Translations under genes and position numbers: made by a program
Notes under the pieces: model-generated
The model's input: only the letters and a program-made list of their open reading frames with translations
Told to the model about the DNA's origin: nothing
Database searches by the model: none
Assembly: GCF_019649055.1 (NCBI RefSeq)
Contig: NW_026570422.1
Location: 62,001-126,000, forward strand
DNA from: Paramacrobiotus metropolitanus
Taxonomy: Eukaryota; Tardigrada; Eutardigrada; Parachela; Macrobiotidae
Length of the DNA stretch: 64,000 nt
Reading direction: 5' to 3'
Shown: one piece after another, positions 1 to 14,205 of the stretch
Layout of the letters: each line of letters opens with the position of its first letter
Numbering within the stretch: position 1 is the first letter of the stretch

Positions 1-3000
1 AAAAGTGTTTTTCGATCCAGGCAAAAATCTATTTACCGCACTATTTCAATCTAGAAATTTGTTTCCAGAAAATAGGTGCAAAAATAAAATTTTCTTTTGG
101 ATTTTCTTCCAAATTTTCCCTCATTGGATCGGCAATATAGTTGCGAAAACGCCAGCCAGTAAGTTATTCAAGGTTGAAAAATGTTTGACAGCCACATAAC
201 TAATGCATTCCACATCGGAGTGGTCGCGTAAACACACCACACAACGTTGACTGTGTACGTTGCACTATACAGACCACATTGTCACCGACACCGAGCCCAC
301 CCCATCCATCGGCGCCGGCGGAATGCAAAGTTAATTAGCAGTGAATGTTGACTCGCTCAAAATAAACACACACCCCGGCAGTGGCAGCAGGCCCGCGCCA
401 TTTGAGCGGCTGGGCCGCGCGCGGCGTTCTTGTCAACAAGCTAAAGCTTATACAGTCAAATGCAATTAATCTGACCAATGGAAACAACACACACACACTC
501 ACTCTCAGTGCGCCGGTGCCAAAATCAGCGTTCGGCCATTAAATACCCGCCGAATGGACGCGGGGCCAGATATCTAACATATCAAGCAGGAGAAATCAAT
601 GCAATATATACCCGGTTATGTAAGCCGTGCCGTGGAAGAAGAAGGTTATACACAGTAAGCGCGGCAGAAGAGCGGAGAAGGCCAGTTATGTTGCACATCC
701 TAAGTGCGACATATAACCATCTAACCATACACTGACGACAGTAATCCCAAAAATACTTTTCCACTTGGCTTGATTCATCAGCTGCTGAGAGGAGCTGTGC
801 GGCGCTGGCTCTCTCTGTGTAGTGTGGAGCTGTGTATGTGTATGTGTGTGTGTGTGGCGGGAATAATGTGGCAAATTTACCCGACAATATACACACGAGA
901 TCATTTCCGTTGTAAACTGCTAATTTCGCATGGTCATGTACAAATGGGTCTTAACTGCTCAACAATTTGCTGCGGACAAAACGCCCGGCAAGTTGTCCGG
1001 GCGCGCGCAATCGAATGAATCGATTAACTGCTTCCGGGGGAAGATTTTATTATTTAACTGCTTTATTAACATATAATCTCTGCCGGTTAAAAACTCATTC
1101 AAAACAAAATGCTGTTCCGCCTTAAAAATAATAATACGAATAACCTGTGCTCTTAAACGTTTTCCCCAGTAGCTTTAGATTGATCAGCTCCGCAGTTCGC
1201 ATTTTCTTTTACTTATAAATATATTCAAGAATTTAAAGCATTAAAAAAAGACAAAATTAAATACAAGTATTTGGTACAATTTTAATTTTCTACGCTTTAT
1301 AACTGCATGAAAATATTATGCCAATTTATTCGCTGAGTCGGTTAGCATAAAACACGGTAACCGGCTTCATTCGGACGGGCTTGATTGGGATGTTTTGTGT
1401 GTGTCTGTTGGGGCAGGATGTAATGCGGAAAAATTAGCGGGATGACAATACAGTTGAGCGGTGGAATGGGATTGCCTGGGCCAGCGCGGGAGGGAGGGAG
1501 AGCGCCGGGGCAGCTGCCTGGCATTAGCCAGCTGATAAGTCAGGCGTGAAATTTCCAACTAAGCCCCGGCGCTGATGCGCGCGCGCGCAGGGGAAGCCGG
1601 CTTTTGTCGAGAGCGCTCGCGCTGGCGCACAGTCGCATCAGCGATTTCTTAATCAGCTGTACACAAGACAAGTGCCAAGCATAACTGGCCTAACCAACCA
1701 AACAGAAATGAATAATCGTCAAGGAGTCCCACCCGGCAGCATGCACTATAACCACGCTGCTGATCCCTGGGTAGCAGTTTTGCCCACTTGTCCCTTATTT
1801 GTGGATAATTTCCTGATCGGCTGTTTATGCAGTTTTTTATCATTACGGACGCGTCGATCGGTGGATTATCCAAATATAACCGGTTTCTGTATATTGGCTC
1901 TCTACCTATACGCGATACAGCTTGATATCCGCCTGTGACAAGAGCCATTCGGGCAGGCCCAACATACTCTAAACATCATTTATCCCAGCGGGGAATGTTG
2001 ACTGAAAAAACACAGCTGACCGCTGAAGGATGTATGTCGTCATTTACATTTAACACATATCACCACTTGCCGGCTAATCACACTGACAAACACGCGGTTA
2101 AGTGCCGGCTTAAATGCTTATTAAGCGGCCCGGTGTAATCAAGAGCGCCAACGTTATAGCCACAAGCACCTTCGCCCGGATTACGCAACACTCGGGAATT
2201 AAAGGGACGGAGAAGGGACGCGCGTGTTGGAGTGTGTACGCCGCACAAACGGACCTGTCAACATAATATATTCATCGCTTTCTTCCCTAGCTGCGTTGCC
2301 TGCACGCTACGCACAAGTTCGTACAATCGCTGCGTCTTCCCAATTGCCTCGCTTCACGGACAGGAAGAAACCGGGATAAAATATTTACGGTTTACCTTGT
2401 AGCAGAAAATCCCGAAGAAAAAAATTCACGGTGTAATTCCGTATAAGCGATTAGAAATTCCGGTTTTCGGTGTCAGACGAACGCGGTGAATCAAGATATG
2501 AGACAGTCAATCGGAGAAACAATTCGGCGCCGTTGCACATGTCATTATGCGCGACAACCGCCACGATACTGCCGCCAGGCCGATTAAGAGAAAAAACTGT
2601 TGATGTCGATGATTAGCGCAAATGGCTGACATGGCAAAACCTCAGCCGTATTAGCCCATCCGAAAAACCCCGCCGGTTTGTATGATGAAGAGGATAACGC
2701 GATAAACGCGGTGCGGCATAAAATACGACGACGGAGATAGATAAATATGTATGTACTGTGTAAAGCGCGCGGGCCACACGATATATACATACAATCATAT
2801 ATATACACACATGTACAACGGAGAGAGAGTTTGATTAGTTGTCAGCGGATGAGAAAAATCGTGCCAGGTTTATACTCGGAGAGGGATGCGCGCGCGCATG
2901 TACACACATATATAGAGTGTACAAAGTTGTGGGTGCAGTGTATGAATTGCGTCGTCGCGGAAAAGGAAACTTGAGTGGATGAGGCAAAACACTGGGCACC

Positions 3001-6000
3001 GGCACAGCACAGAGTTCCCGATAGACGTCCAGTTCAATCAGCTAACACAGACAGCCTACATTGCACAGCACACGCACGGGCCCGTCATGGATGGGAAAAA
3101 TGTTGGCTGCTGCAGCAGTGCAAAACGCCACCGGAGCTCGACAGCTGACTCGGCATGGGAACACCGGCAGCCGCCATGGTTCTGACGACACAATGCACCG
3201 GATCGCCGGACATTCCTGCGTCGGAATCGCGCGTGTGCGAAAAAAATCCCGGCGGCAACGAAAGGTTATTCACCGCGCGCGTTAAGGAAGCGCAAGATAA
3301 TGGTCGCCGTAAATAAAACATGATGTAATTAACATAGTCCTGTATTACGCAATGTAAGATTCGAAATTTTCTCAAATGCAAGCTTTCTAATAAAACTCGG
3401 ATGTTGAACGTTGTCTAATCCGTACTAATGCGCTCCTTCGTGTGCGTTTAAATTTCCCAGGCTCCTCATTAAACTGTTTTCTGCTTTTACATCCATAGCA
3501 CATGTAAGCAGGTTGCACATTGTGGCGTTGCTAAGGTGACCGCAGCAGTTCGCTCGATCTCGAAGATGCGCATCAAATGCCTAAATCTTACTTGCATAAG
3601 TTGTATAACCGATTGTGTTCGTGTGGACTTATTCAGCTTGGTTTTCCAGCACGCACTATCACGTTTTCTTGACTGTGTAGTCTGTGTATGTAACTGTGCC
3701 CAAGCACTTTGCTAATGATGTCGTGCTCCTGCATTTACCCGGCACATAACATGAGCCAGTGGTTAAAAAAGCCGGCGCTTTTTTCCTGCAGTTCCTGTAC
3801 AGGCACAGCGCGTCATTACACGCGCCACCCGCACCGAAAAAAGGTGGCAGGCTAACTAATAAGTCATTGAGTAGAATCACGCTGATACTGTTACCCACTT
3901 TGGCCAGCATGGGGCTGGGGCGGGGGCAGCGCAGATTGGGTAAGCGATGAAATGGAACACATGATCCACTCACTCACTCTCGCGTCTCTGTCTCCCTCTC
4001 TCTCTCATGCAGGCTATACACATGCACTGATTGACTCAACTCGATTTGCGCGCCAAATGCGCTTCATGGTGTAATCTAATTGCTATAAAGCATATTGTTC
4101 ATTCAGTCTATTAGTGATGGGGACTCGACAATGGCTGGCTGCGTCGAGAGTGTGGCATGTGTGTGAAAGGGCACACGCGCCCGAGGAACACGTTGTGCGC
4201 TAATGGCGGAGAGAGTGTGGTGAAGTTCGCGGCGTAATCAGGGGTTCATGCTCATCCCCACTTCACATGCGCCCTGCTAATAATCGGCACGATTTTTGAC
4301 CGAGATTTTCTGGGGCAGTCGAGAATCGAGGTTACCACCGGAATCAGTTCCGATTGCTGTTTCCTGGTCGCCGTATCGGTTTAGCAATCTGTTTTCGTAA
4401 AAACACTATAATTTTTAAAGTTATTTAAAGATATTTTTTCTGATCGTTGATTGTTTTTATTTTGAACAGAGTATCTCTGTAAGTTTTTGCAGTAACTCAA
4501 AACTAAAGGAAAAACGGTTTTTTCGCTGTGACGCATTCTCGTAAAAAAATATGGCAAAGGTTACTGCAGCAGATTCGCTTTCATAAACCACAAAAGAAGA
4601 TCGCTTCTCCGAACGGGCAGGCTTATCCGAGAAATGTTGATCCAAATATAGCCGGCGATGACGCGCCCCAGTAAATGGCGTCTTTAATAGGAAGTTGGCG
4701 TGCCGGAAGACGTGACCCGGGCCAGCGACTTTGTCCGCCACGATCGTTGGCACCCGCGCGCGCCACACAAAAGCCCCATATCGATAAATCACTGACACAC
4801 TGACCACTGTAACATCTATAGAAGGGTACAGATGAAACTGCACGATGCACTCGGCGCGCAATAAAAAACGATCGGACGTTGCCGACTGCGCAGGAACCGG
4901 CGGTGGCGGAACTACGGATGCGGATAAGGAGAAACCGGGGCTGGTGTACGATAATCGCTTTAGTGGACGAGGCGATCACGTGCACACGTGAAACGGCCAC
5001 GCTATGCAGCGGATCGATACCGGGCATATAAGAAAAATACTCCAGCACAATATATTTATCGATGTATCTGTATATGCCTGCTGCAGCGCTGCGAGAGTGA
5101 ATAAAATTGACTCTTTTGCATGTAAAGATGTAGTTACTGCAGCCGACAGTTTGATCAAGGCTTCTATGCAAATATTGATTGTATCGATCCAGGACAATAT
5201 TTTCCACATTTTTTTTGTTTTTACTCACAAAGAATCACAAACCCACAACGTGTATCACGGCGCGCGATGGTGCTGTCAGCGCTTAACAGCGGCAATCATC
5301 GCGTTTTCCGCGGCATAAAGTTTGGTGCCCGGACGAGGATAAAACTGGTCAGCCCCGATGGTTGTATAGTCGTGAAAATGTGTATCTAAGCGCCGTTAGC
5401 AATTACGGTTACGATTGACTAACAGCGGCACTGTAGCCCCGGCATTGTTTGCTTACCAAGCACAGCAGCCGTTGCTCGTGCAAACATTCGCGGGGGCCAA
5501 ACGGGAAGCACATACATACACACACATCGGCGCATCGATTGACGCGCGCGCCACTGCAGCTTTCATTTCCTGAATTGACTGCGCGCGCGGCTATAGCCGT
5601 AACCCGGGGTTTGGATATTTTCATTTCATTCCCGCTTTTTCGCCCCATCCACAAAATCTCAGCCGCGTCATTCAATACACGAACACATACAGTCCCATGA
5701 ATACACATTATACAGCGTTATATGACATTTTGATTTCCAAACACTTTACCCCGTACAACATTAAAAAGCCGGGTGTCAATTACGCATTAAAACCGGTGGT
5801 AAAAAAAGCCGGGTTAAACAATGGCATGGATGGCGGGTGTTTTGTACAGAACGTGATTTTATTAGCGTCTGTCAGTGCTGTGACGATGTAGGGCTATATG
5901 CTGAACAACAGCTTGCGCGCGCCGGTACTTTTATTCCCCATTGACCCCGGCAGACATTTCCCCGGCCGTAATCGCGGGATAACTGCTCATTTATTGCCGT

Positions 6001-9000
6001 TGTCAGCGATTAGTGACAGTCGACGCCATTAATTCTATCATCCCCCCGCTGCATTCTCCAGGGCACCATCACATATATATACGGCATGTATGTATGTATA
6101 TGAACGAGTGTATACGCCGTACATTGCACCAGATACCACCCCGTCACCATCATCAATAGGGTATTTAAGTCTAAACGGAAACAACTGCACTCCACTTCCT
6201 CCAGTGCGCGCGCCACAAAGCAGCCATTTCCCACATTTACACGCCCCGGCACAGGGACGCGGCACTCCGCCGGAAGACAACAGTTATTATGCCACGAAGC
6301 TGGACGCGGGAACGACGGGCTGTACATATACGCGCCAACTAATTAGCTGGCAATGAATGCGTGCCGGCACACACACACTGCAGCCTACTTTTTCCATGCA
6401 CTATTTTCCTTCCTTCGCAACAGGGAATTTCTAATGCATCACTTTAGGGAACGCTATAATATTTAAAACTATTTCCTGTAAATTTATTTTAACCGCTAGT
6501 TTTTTTACACGTGAATTATGGAACGCGTAACTGTGGAGAAAAGGAAACTGATTGCTTTGATTCCGTTGTTTAGTACAGCTCCAATTATTACAAGCACGTG
6601 GGCATAATGAAAACTTTTTTGATTATGCTAAGTAAATAATGGCGGGTGACTGCCGTGGTCCAGTTGACATTATCAGCCGACCGCAATGAAGCAATCAGCG
6701 ACAAATCCTCAAAGTGAATAACCGCAGGCGATGCCGGCACATTGTACTTGGTTTCCTGGCGATGATAAATCACAGATAGAGAGATGCGGGGCTACTGTGC
6801 AGTGTTTAAGTGCTGATGGGCTTTTTCTTCCCGGTAAAAGGGACGCTGTGTCTAGTGTAGACAGTACACATACACACGCGCGCACACATTTATCTACACA
6901 TGTTCGTCAGTGTGTAGCGCGTATTATGATAGGGAAGGAGTAATCGAAAATGCAATTTCCTGCCGACTTTCAGATTGCTTTCAAGTGGCTTCTTGACCAA
7001 GCATCTCAAGTAGGGGACATGCATTTCGCGGGATAGAGAGAATGGCATGCAGGCACACTGCATACACACACGTGTCAGACGGAGGCAGTGTATAATTACA
7101 CAAAAACAGTCACACACACACACACGGAGAGATGTACATGGGGAGATGCGCCCGCGCCTGGATATTGGGCCAGATGATCGACCGCGACCAAGGAGGCACT
7201 TGAAGGAGAAAGGCGCGCCCCGGCGATGGCCGCACACGCGCCGGAGCGCCTCATCATCCCGTGGAATTATTTACACGGGAACGGAGTGCACATTTCGGAT
7301 TTTTCTGAGTTGCTTCCTGGCGGAGGAACTTGAGTGCGGCTGCGGGGCGGGATTGCCCGTGGGGATTGAGCTGATTTTTATTGTTTAGCATGGTTCAGAT
7401 TGCCTTAATTTAGTGAAAAGAAAATATAAAAAATTGTTAGCGATACTGGGAAGATTTTACCTGGTATTTTTTAGTTGAATGTATTTTCGTACAGTAATAA
7501 ATAACCCCGCATGCGAAAAGGCAGTTAAAATGTGTTAACGGGAAGCGTTGTCCCTCTTATACCGACGTCCCGTTGCGATACCGGCATCGATGACCTGCAG
7601 TAACTTGCTGCATTCACTGAGCTGATCGATTCATGGTCTTCCGCATCTAAGCGGAATGCAGTATAAACTTGCTTCTGAAATCTTTACAAATAGAACCTGA
7701 CTACCATGACGTAAGAACGACAATATTATTCTTGGGAATTTAATGCAGTGGCGCACAAGTTTCAATGGTAAAGTAGTTATGCATAATGCAGTTGCGCGCG
7801 CCACCAGTGTTCAAGTATAATATCTTAAAGAGCTCATTGGCAATAATTCGTGCATCCCGTACGCCATTTAACGAAATAAACAGAAATTATCGCACAAATT
7901 TTGTGCACTGTCAACATCAAAAATATCCAAACTTTATTATATCAAAAGCTGTAAAATTATTATTAGTGTTCGCTGTAAAAACCGTACGCTGAAAAAAATG
8001 TGAAATGTTACAGGTATTAAACGTGTAGCTAATTAAATTCTAGAATGGGGTAAAATAATTTCGGTTTTATTTTTTGCCTGTATAGCCGACCATGCAATTT
8101 GCAGATGCGGCATCTAAATGAACTGGCATATTCTTTTTCGAGTTCTCAATGTCCTGTGAATTGCATAACCGCCGGCTATACTGTATACAGCATCGGGACG
8201 ATATTTACACTAATCTCCCGCGTTTTCCAGATGCGCACAAGCGGTCAGGCTTAAGCTAAACACTTAAATACGCTTAAGCTGGAAAGTGAATCGATTGATG
8301 CATATCATGCATAGACTTCCCCGCAGCAGCCGCGTCCCGCACTCCGGCTACGTGATCCCGCAATAAAGCGGATATTATAATCTCATCAAAATTCCACTGG
8401 CTGGGCTGGTATACATGACGGGCCATGGACCGCGGCATATGCGCCACGACCGCTGAATGAAGGCGATTAAAAAGAAATCAGATCTCATTGCAATTAAGTT
8501 GTGGTGAATTCCGAGGGTTTGTTTTAAATTTACCACGCTCGACTGCAGCCGGGACGGATATTTATATTGCGCATTACAGCATGGGCATTCGTGCGGAAAA
8601 GCCCGAGTGTTTCGTAATAGCAAATGAAAAATGCGGTTTTAGAAAAATTACACTACATCTACGCAAATTTGTCAGTGGCACAAGCAGCAACTATTCTGAC
8701 CGGCGATATTCCAGTTTACACATTACTGCAATCCAGTGAAGTAGTTAAGCTGTCATTCACTTACCATTAATCTATATAACCGACAATAAAATCGCAACTA
8801 TTACAGTAATCTCCGTCGAGAATTCCAATACGTATAATATTGATTGTCTTATATTTCCCGATGCGGGGATAAGAAAATCACGTGTGGAAAGACACAATGT
8901 TAACGGGTTAATATGCTAACAAGGGCAATCAAAGGTGAATCGCCGGATAAGTGAAAAAGAGACACTGGAACGCCCGGTGGATGTGGAAGAATAGCGAATT

Positions 9001-9300
9001 ACTTGGACGCCGCTGCGCTAACGGTGTGTCTCTGCTCAACGGAACTCTCTAATAGCGAGAGACACGTGAAATTCCGCTGTGTTCAAGGGCGCGCAATCCT
9101 CAGGATTAGGAATATGCCGTCAGGATAAGCGGGAGTGGCCTGCACTGTGCTCGTGTCTACCAGTCTGACGTATTCAGGATGAGGGTGGGTGTTTGGGAGG
9201 GCTCAACCAATTACCGATAACAGCAAAAGCACTTCACGATGCCGGTTGCTTTCCGTTTATGTAGTACGGTATGGTAAGATATGCTGCGCGCTCTGGACTT
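1..9300. other. Gene-poor, microsatellite- and CpG-rich intergenic region
   Basis: I see no convincing exon in this stretch. Open frames are short, overlap on both strands and owe much of their length to simple repeats. Directly visible are CA/GT tracts (about 486-501, 829-856, 7107-7126), a CT tract (about 3986-4008), alternating GC runs (about 1578-1590, 5549-5556, 5580-5588) and many TTAATTA-like and GATAA-like words. It is visibly more GC- and CpG-rich than the DNA after about 9.3 kb. A distal regulatory domain of a gene outside the window is an inference only; unannotated non-coding RNA is equally possible. Confidence 0.5.
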
Positions 9301-10132
9301 ATTGTGGACGAAAGGTTTTTGCGTTAGTTTAGATATGGCTGCGGATCGTAAGTAGAGGGAAGCAAACACAAGCGCTGCAAAACAATCTTAAAGCTTTTGC
9401 GTTCCAGAAAACCGTGCAGGTACAGTATATATAGACATGCCAGTACAGGTTTAGTTAAAAAGCAAAGAAAACTGAGCTAGTGCGGAAAACAGTTGTTCGG
9501 ATGTATGTAGATCTAGATATTTAATGTAATAATGAGCAAGTGGAATTGGCATCGTGCGTATCCAATCACTCTGTATTAAACGCACTCCGAATTATCAGAA
9601 GGGCACAAATGGCAATGGTTATAACAACGAACGCCGTTTCCGGTTCGCTGGTTTACATGGAATTGCAGGAAATGCTATCATTCATTGCAAGGACCTGGGA
9701 ATTCATTCCCGTACATGTTCTGCAAAAACCTTAACTGGCCGCTAAATCGTACTGTAGCCGCTACGTACTGTAGATCGTACGTGAAATTGCACCTGGTTCA
9801 GATCGGGCCACTGCCGGGCGCAGCCCACGTTACGTAGAACATGGCGCAGCGTGTGCGCCATTTATCCGTACATCAGACTCTACAGTGCAATTTTGTGTAG
9901 CGTCCACAATAGGCGTTCACACAAAAATCCCGGTTGTCGGTTTCGTCGCACGGATCATTCGTGGAATGAGTATACCGTATGCCTATAAGGCAGCTTAGAA
10001 AACTCGCTATCTGTCGCGGCTTATTCCTACGTTTACTGACAGCTACCATGTTCTTTATAAGCGGCTACCTTTTGCTAAGCGTGCGCGCAAATCAGAATTA
10101 TTTTGAGCATTTTTCAGCTTAGTTGCATGCAT

Positions 10133-10406
10133 ACTTCGCCTTGCCCATTATTTCAATCAGTACCGCTTTAGGGATCAATATATTAATCACTTTACCGAAT
10201 CGAGAGCCTCTGTGGCGGGCGGCCACATGAACAACCACGGCTGACTGAAATGCAGTCTATGCATATCACCATTCAGTCTATGCAGCCTACGCGCTTATCA
10301 GTGTGCAATCTATGCAGTAAAGACCAGCAATGCATCTATGCAGTAGAAGTGATTAATATATTGATCCCTAAAGCGGTACTGATTAAAATAATGGGCCAAG
10401 CGAAGT
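10133..10406. repeat. Inverted repeat, two 60-nt arms
   Basis: The left arm (10133-10192) is the near-exact reverse complement of the right arm (10347-10406), with about three mismatches. The spacer is 154 nt and carries several copies of the word TCTATGCA. The arms contain no open frame. The arrangement resembles a foldback or MITE-type element, but I could not define a target-site duplication. Either strand could form a stable stem-loop if transcribed. Confidence 0.8.
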
Positions 10407-10822
10407 AGATTATTATACGTTATTTTTAAAAGTCCTGTCGTCGTCAGTGCATGTACACGAGCGACGTAAGCAAGATTAAAGCATGTACAGTTGTGATATG
10501 GCGGCATTTATTATAGATAGCTCAAAGCATACTGTACTAACAGTAGTCTCATCTTCAGGAACAAACTATTTTGAAATTAATAAATAATTGAAATGTTTGC
10601 AATTAAGATCGTCGGTTTCGTCTGTTAGCGGCTTAGCTGAAGCCGAACTCTCATAAGGCAGTGCAGCAATGGACAACCGGTTAAACAACAGCTCTTTATA
10701 TCAAAATTAACACGATAACTGACTTTACAGATAATTTTTTACTCAGGTTGCACGTAAAACTGTAAGTATTTGCCGCATTGTAGCGCTAATCGTTAACCGG
10801 GAAAGAAAGATCTGAAGGTAGT

Positions 10823-10898
10823 AGGCGTTCCGTTTCCAGTGCAATCCTTTTACGATCACTGACATGATCGCACAAAGGGCACCAAATACGGAAAACCA
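10823..10898 (-). repeat. Dispersed foldback repeat, copy A
   Basis: This is one of three copies in the window (others at about 29750-29827 and 55271-55348) of a 75-78 bp unit. The unit begins TGGTTTTCCGT and ends ACGGAACGCC when read on the strand opposite to this copy. The two halves are imperfect reverse complements, so each unit is itself a foldback. Flanks differ between copies, which suggests a mobile non-autonomous element rather than one duplicated segment. Family unknown. Confidence 0.75.
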
Positions 10899-13800
10899 GC
10901 CAGACTCTAAAATTTAATCTTTTCACACTTTCACAATTCTCTTAAATTCATCTAATCGGAATTACGTGTTGTCAATGACAGTACGACTTCAGATGCTGAA
11001 GAAATCAAAAACGAAAATTATTGCACCCGGGAAAGCCCTCCACTCTAAAGCCTTCATACTGCACGAGGAAATGCAGGACGGTTCGTGCTTGGCTCACTAT
11101 ACCGACAATTTGCCGTAATGAGAAAGCTGCACAATATCCTACAATATCGCGGTCTAGCAGAGGTTAGGATGTTACAACAGTCTCACTCGTGGAGCTCAAA
11201 GAGGACTGACTACGGCGGTCCTCGAAGAAACCCGCGACCGTTACTTACATACAGCTTCGATTGTAGCTTTATAGGAGAAAAGGTTACATAATCATCAAAA
11301 ATGACGCTTACGTTTCGATTAATTAATCGTTTAAATTAATTGAGCGGTTATTGATAAATGATTACCGTCTGCCTCGAATCTCCGGTCTGTTGGCAACTGT
11401 CCAACTTGACGACAGAGGTCGCAAGCTGAATCGTTTACTGGGAAGATGGGAAGGCGATGAAAAAGAGTGGATCGGTTATACTAAAAACTGAACACTATGT
11501 GCCCAGTCAATTTAAGAAATGTGCCCAAAACACCGTTGATTTTCACCGTAAATCATTAGAGGGAGACTTTTGAAAAAAAATGTTTGCCGGGTTCAGAGAT
11601 AAGGATTGTGTCGGATTGCCGGATTTGTAGTTGAGGCTATTCAACTTAAGCAATTCAATTAAGCAGTTCAACTGCAATTCACAATAATTCAGCTTAAGCA
11701 ACAAAAATGACGAATGCAGCCGCAGCTGGAAGAATATTCTTGTATCAGGAGACGAGGTGTACTTATACCCAACCCACCGGACCAGAAAAGGATACGACAT
11801 TGTGCAGAGATATCTGGGGTTTTAACAAAAACGCATTACATGTGCAGTTTGCGGATTTCACTGTGGCTCCCGGCGAAATCGTGGAGAAAGGCATAAGGTT
11901 CTATTGAGCAATTTTTTCGTTGTATGAGCGAAGGCCATCAAGAAACTTCTATTCCGATAGCCGAAGGTTTCACCAATACAACCGCTGAAATGCCATTTAT
12001 CAGACCAAAGCCCTAAAAAGCTCCTTACAACTTATGGCAAGCACAGGACTCATGGTCAATCTTCCAAAGAAAGGGAGAACGTACCGTTTACGGGCAAGTT
12101 CACGGGAAAGCGGTCAAGGGCGACAAAAGAGTCATATTTTTCAGTATACAGATTGAGAACATAATTACATGGAATCTTTTGCTCAAGAAGGACCGGCCCG
12201 ATAGCATTGTCCTCTCCCGGAAAACCTTGATCCAGAACAAAGCAGGTCTTAAATGGATGCCGTTGGTCTGCGCTATCTACATTAGTTCTTGTAACGCTTC
12301 TTGCGGGTATCACACTTTCTTGCAGAAGCGAGCAATTACGCACAGGTGCAGTTTCGCTGCTTCGGCTACGATGTTGCAGTTGGCATAGAAAGGAAAACTC
12401 CGACAATTTTATTGAACGGTCCGGCAGAGCGCGTTTGCCCAATCAAAGTTACAATCTCTGGTGTTTGCTGGCATACGAGTATAGTTCAGAGAACCGAAGA
12501 CTATAGGGAACATACATCACCCCAGTTTTAAGTACTGTATTTTACCACCATTTAGTTGTATTAGGTGCTCAGGATCGATAGATGCGTGTTTGGAGCGTTT
12601 GGAGAAAACTAATGCTAGGCTGAGATGCTTTACTGCCGGATTGCGACATCAGATGTTCAGGGTTCTACTATTTACCAGAAATCGAAATCTCGTGTGCGTA
12701 ATAAGGATTAGCGTTGGGGGGTGAGTTGCTAAGTGAAAAGGCGTTCGACTAACTATTCTTCCGTCGGGAAGGTTGTCGGTTACAACCGTTCGTCTCTCCA
12801 TAACACAGCTGGCAAAACATCCGCCCCCAATATTTTGTCCGGCAAAACCGCCCGCCCAAAAAAAGGGTTATAAAATTTACCGCGGCTTTTTTTACCATCG
12901 CACGGGTTAGCCGGCTTACAGGCAAAAGCGTTCGGCGGACGATCATGCGTCCGAACGGTTTTGCGGGTTACATGCATTTACACTGCGTTGCTGCCTAGTG
13001 CCTACCATTTAATTTCGTAACAAAAACTCTGCTCCGTACAACAACTATTTATCATTAGTTTTTAAGCAAGTTTCAAGAAATACTAACAATTTAAGAATTT
13101 CAGTTGAGGTGATAATGAAATTGCATAGTTAAAAATAAAATTTTCCATACATTCCGACGTGTCTCGAGCGACTGGGACGGTGCAATCGCAATTTTGAATA
13201 ACGGCTGGCGTTGAAATGCATTACCAACTAAATCTGGGGTTGCGGAAAGCATAGACCTCTCGCCTTCCGGTGTGTCAGTTTTCGGAGCAATACATCTTGG
13301 GAATACGCATACGCTCTTCAAAAGCAAAGAAGAGATGCATTTGCACTATAACTTACTGCCGAATCTGGGAGAAAGTAGAAAGAGTAAAAAAAGCATCACT
13401 GTATTCGATTTTTTTCCAGTTATACAGAGTACAGCACTACTAAAGCAAGTGGCTGCTCGGCTCAACAAACGTTTGCCTCACAATAAGCTCGTACAACGGG
13501 TACAACGGGAGTAAAACTTTTGTGAGAAGGGCTTCTCTAGAAGCGTGTTTCAGTGATTCAGACCTTTTGCTTGTAACGTGCGGCTGTTAGTGCACAGAAC
13601 AGCTCCGGATTTCATCCCAAGTACAGACTGTATACTGCTAATGCTAATGCCTAATATCACGGTCCAGTCAAACCTGAAGTGACCTCAAAGTGTTAAGCAG
13701 GTAATCAATGTCTGCAGCTGTGCAAAGCAAAATAAAAGTTCAAATGCCCGCAGCATCACTAAAAATCGGATTAGTTTCTCTGCTGTCTTGCATACATCCG

Positions 13801-14100
13801 GCTCGTAATAACTATTATTACTAGCGCACACATCGTTTTAATAACAGGATGGATCTCAAGAAGCTTATACCAAAAGATACAAACGAAGAAAACCTGCGGA
13901 CGATCCTCATAAAACCCGCCATCTCCTACGAAAACTCAATCCATCACACGAACTACCAGCAAGCCTGGCAGAGCTCGAGCAAGGGCACGCTTCCTGCGAG
14001 CGTGTCGGATACTGAACGAGCAACAAAATGAACACAACCGCGATCCGCAAGCGTGGGGCGAGATAGCTTCTGGATGAAAATGGTGATGATAGAAATCGAG

Positions 14101-14205
14101 TAAAAAAAGCTGGGATGTTTTTGTTTCTTGTATTTTTTGCATATTCGTTTGTAACAAACGAATATGCAAAAAATACAAGAAACAAGAACATCCCAGCTTT
14201 TTTTA
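14101..14205. repeat. 105-nt near-perfect palindrome (MITE-like)
   Basis: Positions 14101-14152 and 14154-14205 are reverse complements with a single mismatch and a one-base centre at 14153. The ends read TAAAAAAAGCTGGG and CCCAGCTTTTTTTA. The outermost TA at each end could be the TA target duplication of a Tc1/mariner-type MITE whose inverted repeats fill the whole element. That class assignment is an inference; the palindrome is direct observation. Confidence 0.85.

Noticed and set aside
478-1018. Open frames full of His/Thr or Cys/Val repeats near the left end
   Set aside because: They are translations of CA/GT microsatellites in several frames, with no splice or start context.
9554-9745. 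Exon of a ZP-like or cysteine-rich secreted protein
   Set aside because: Only one short frame with two cysteines; the overlapping alternative frame is equally open.
11707-12530. Arrestin-domain gene remnant on the plus strand
   Set aside because: A few words (APGEIVEKGI) looked suggestive, but no ordered set of arrestin motifs could be followed through the frame changes.
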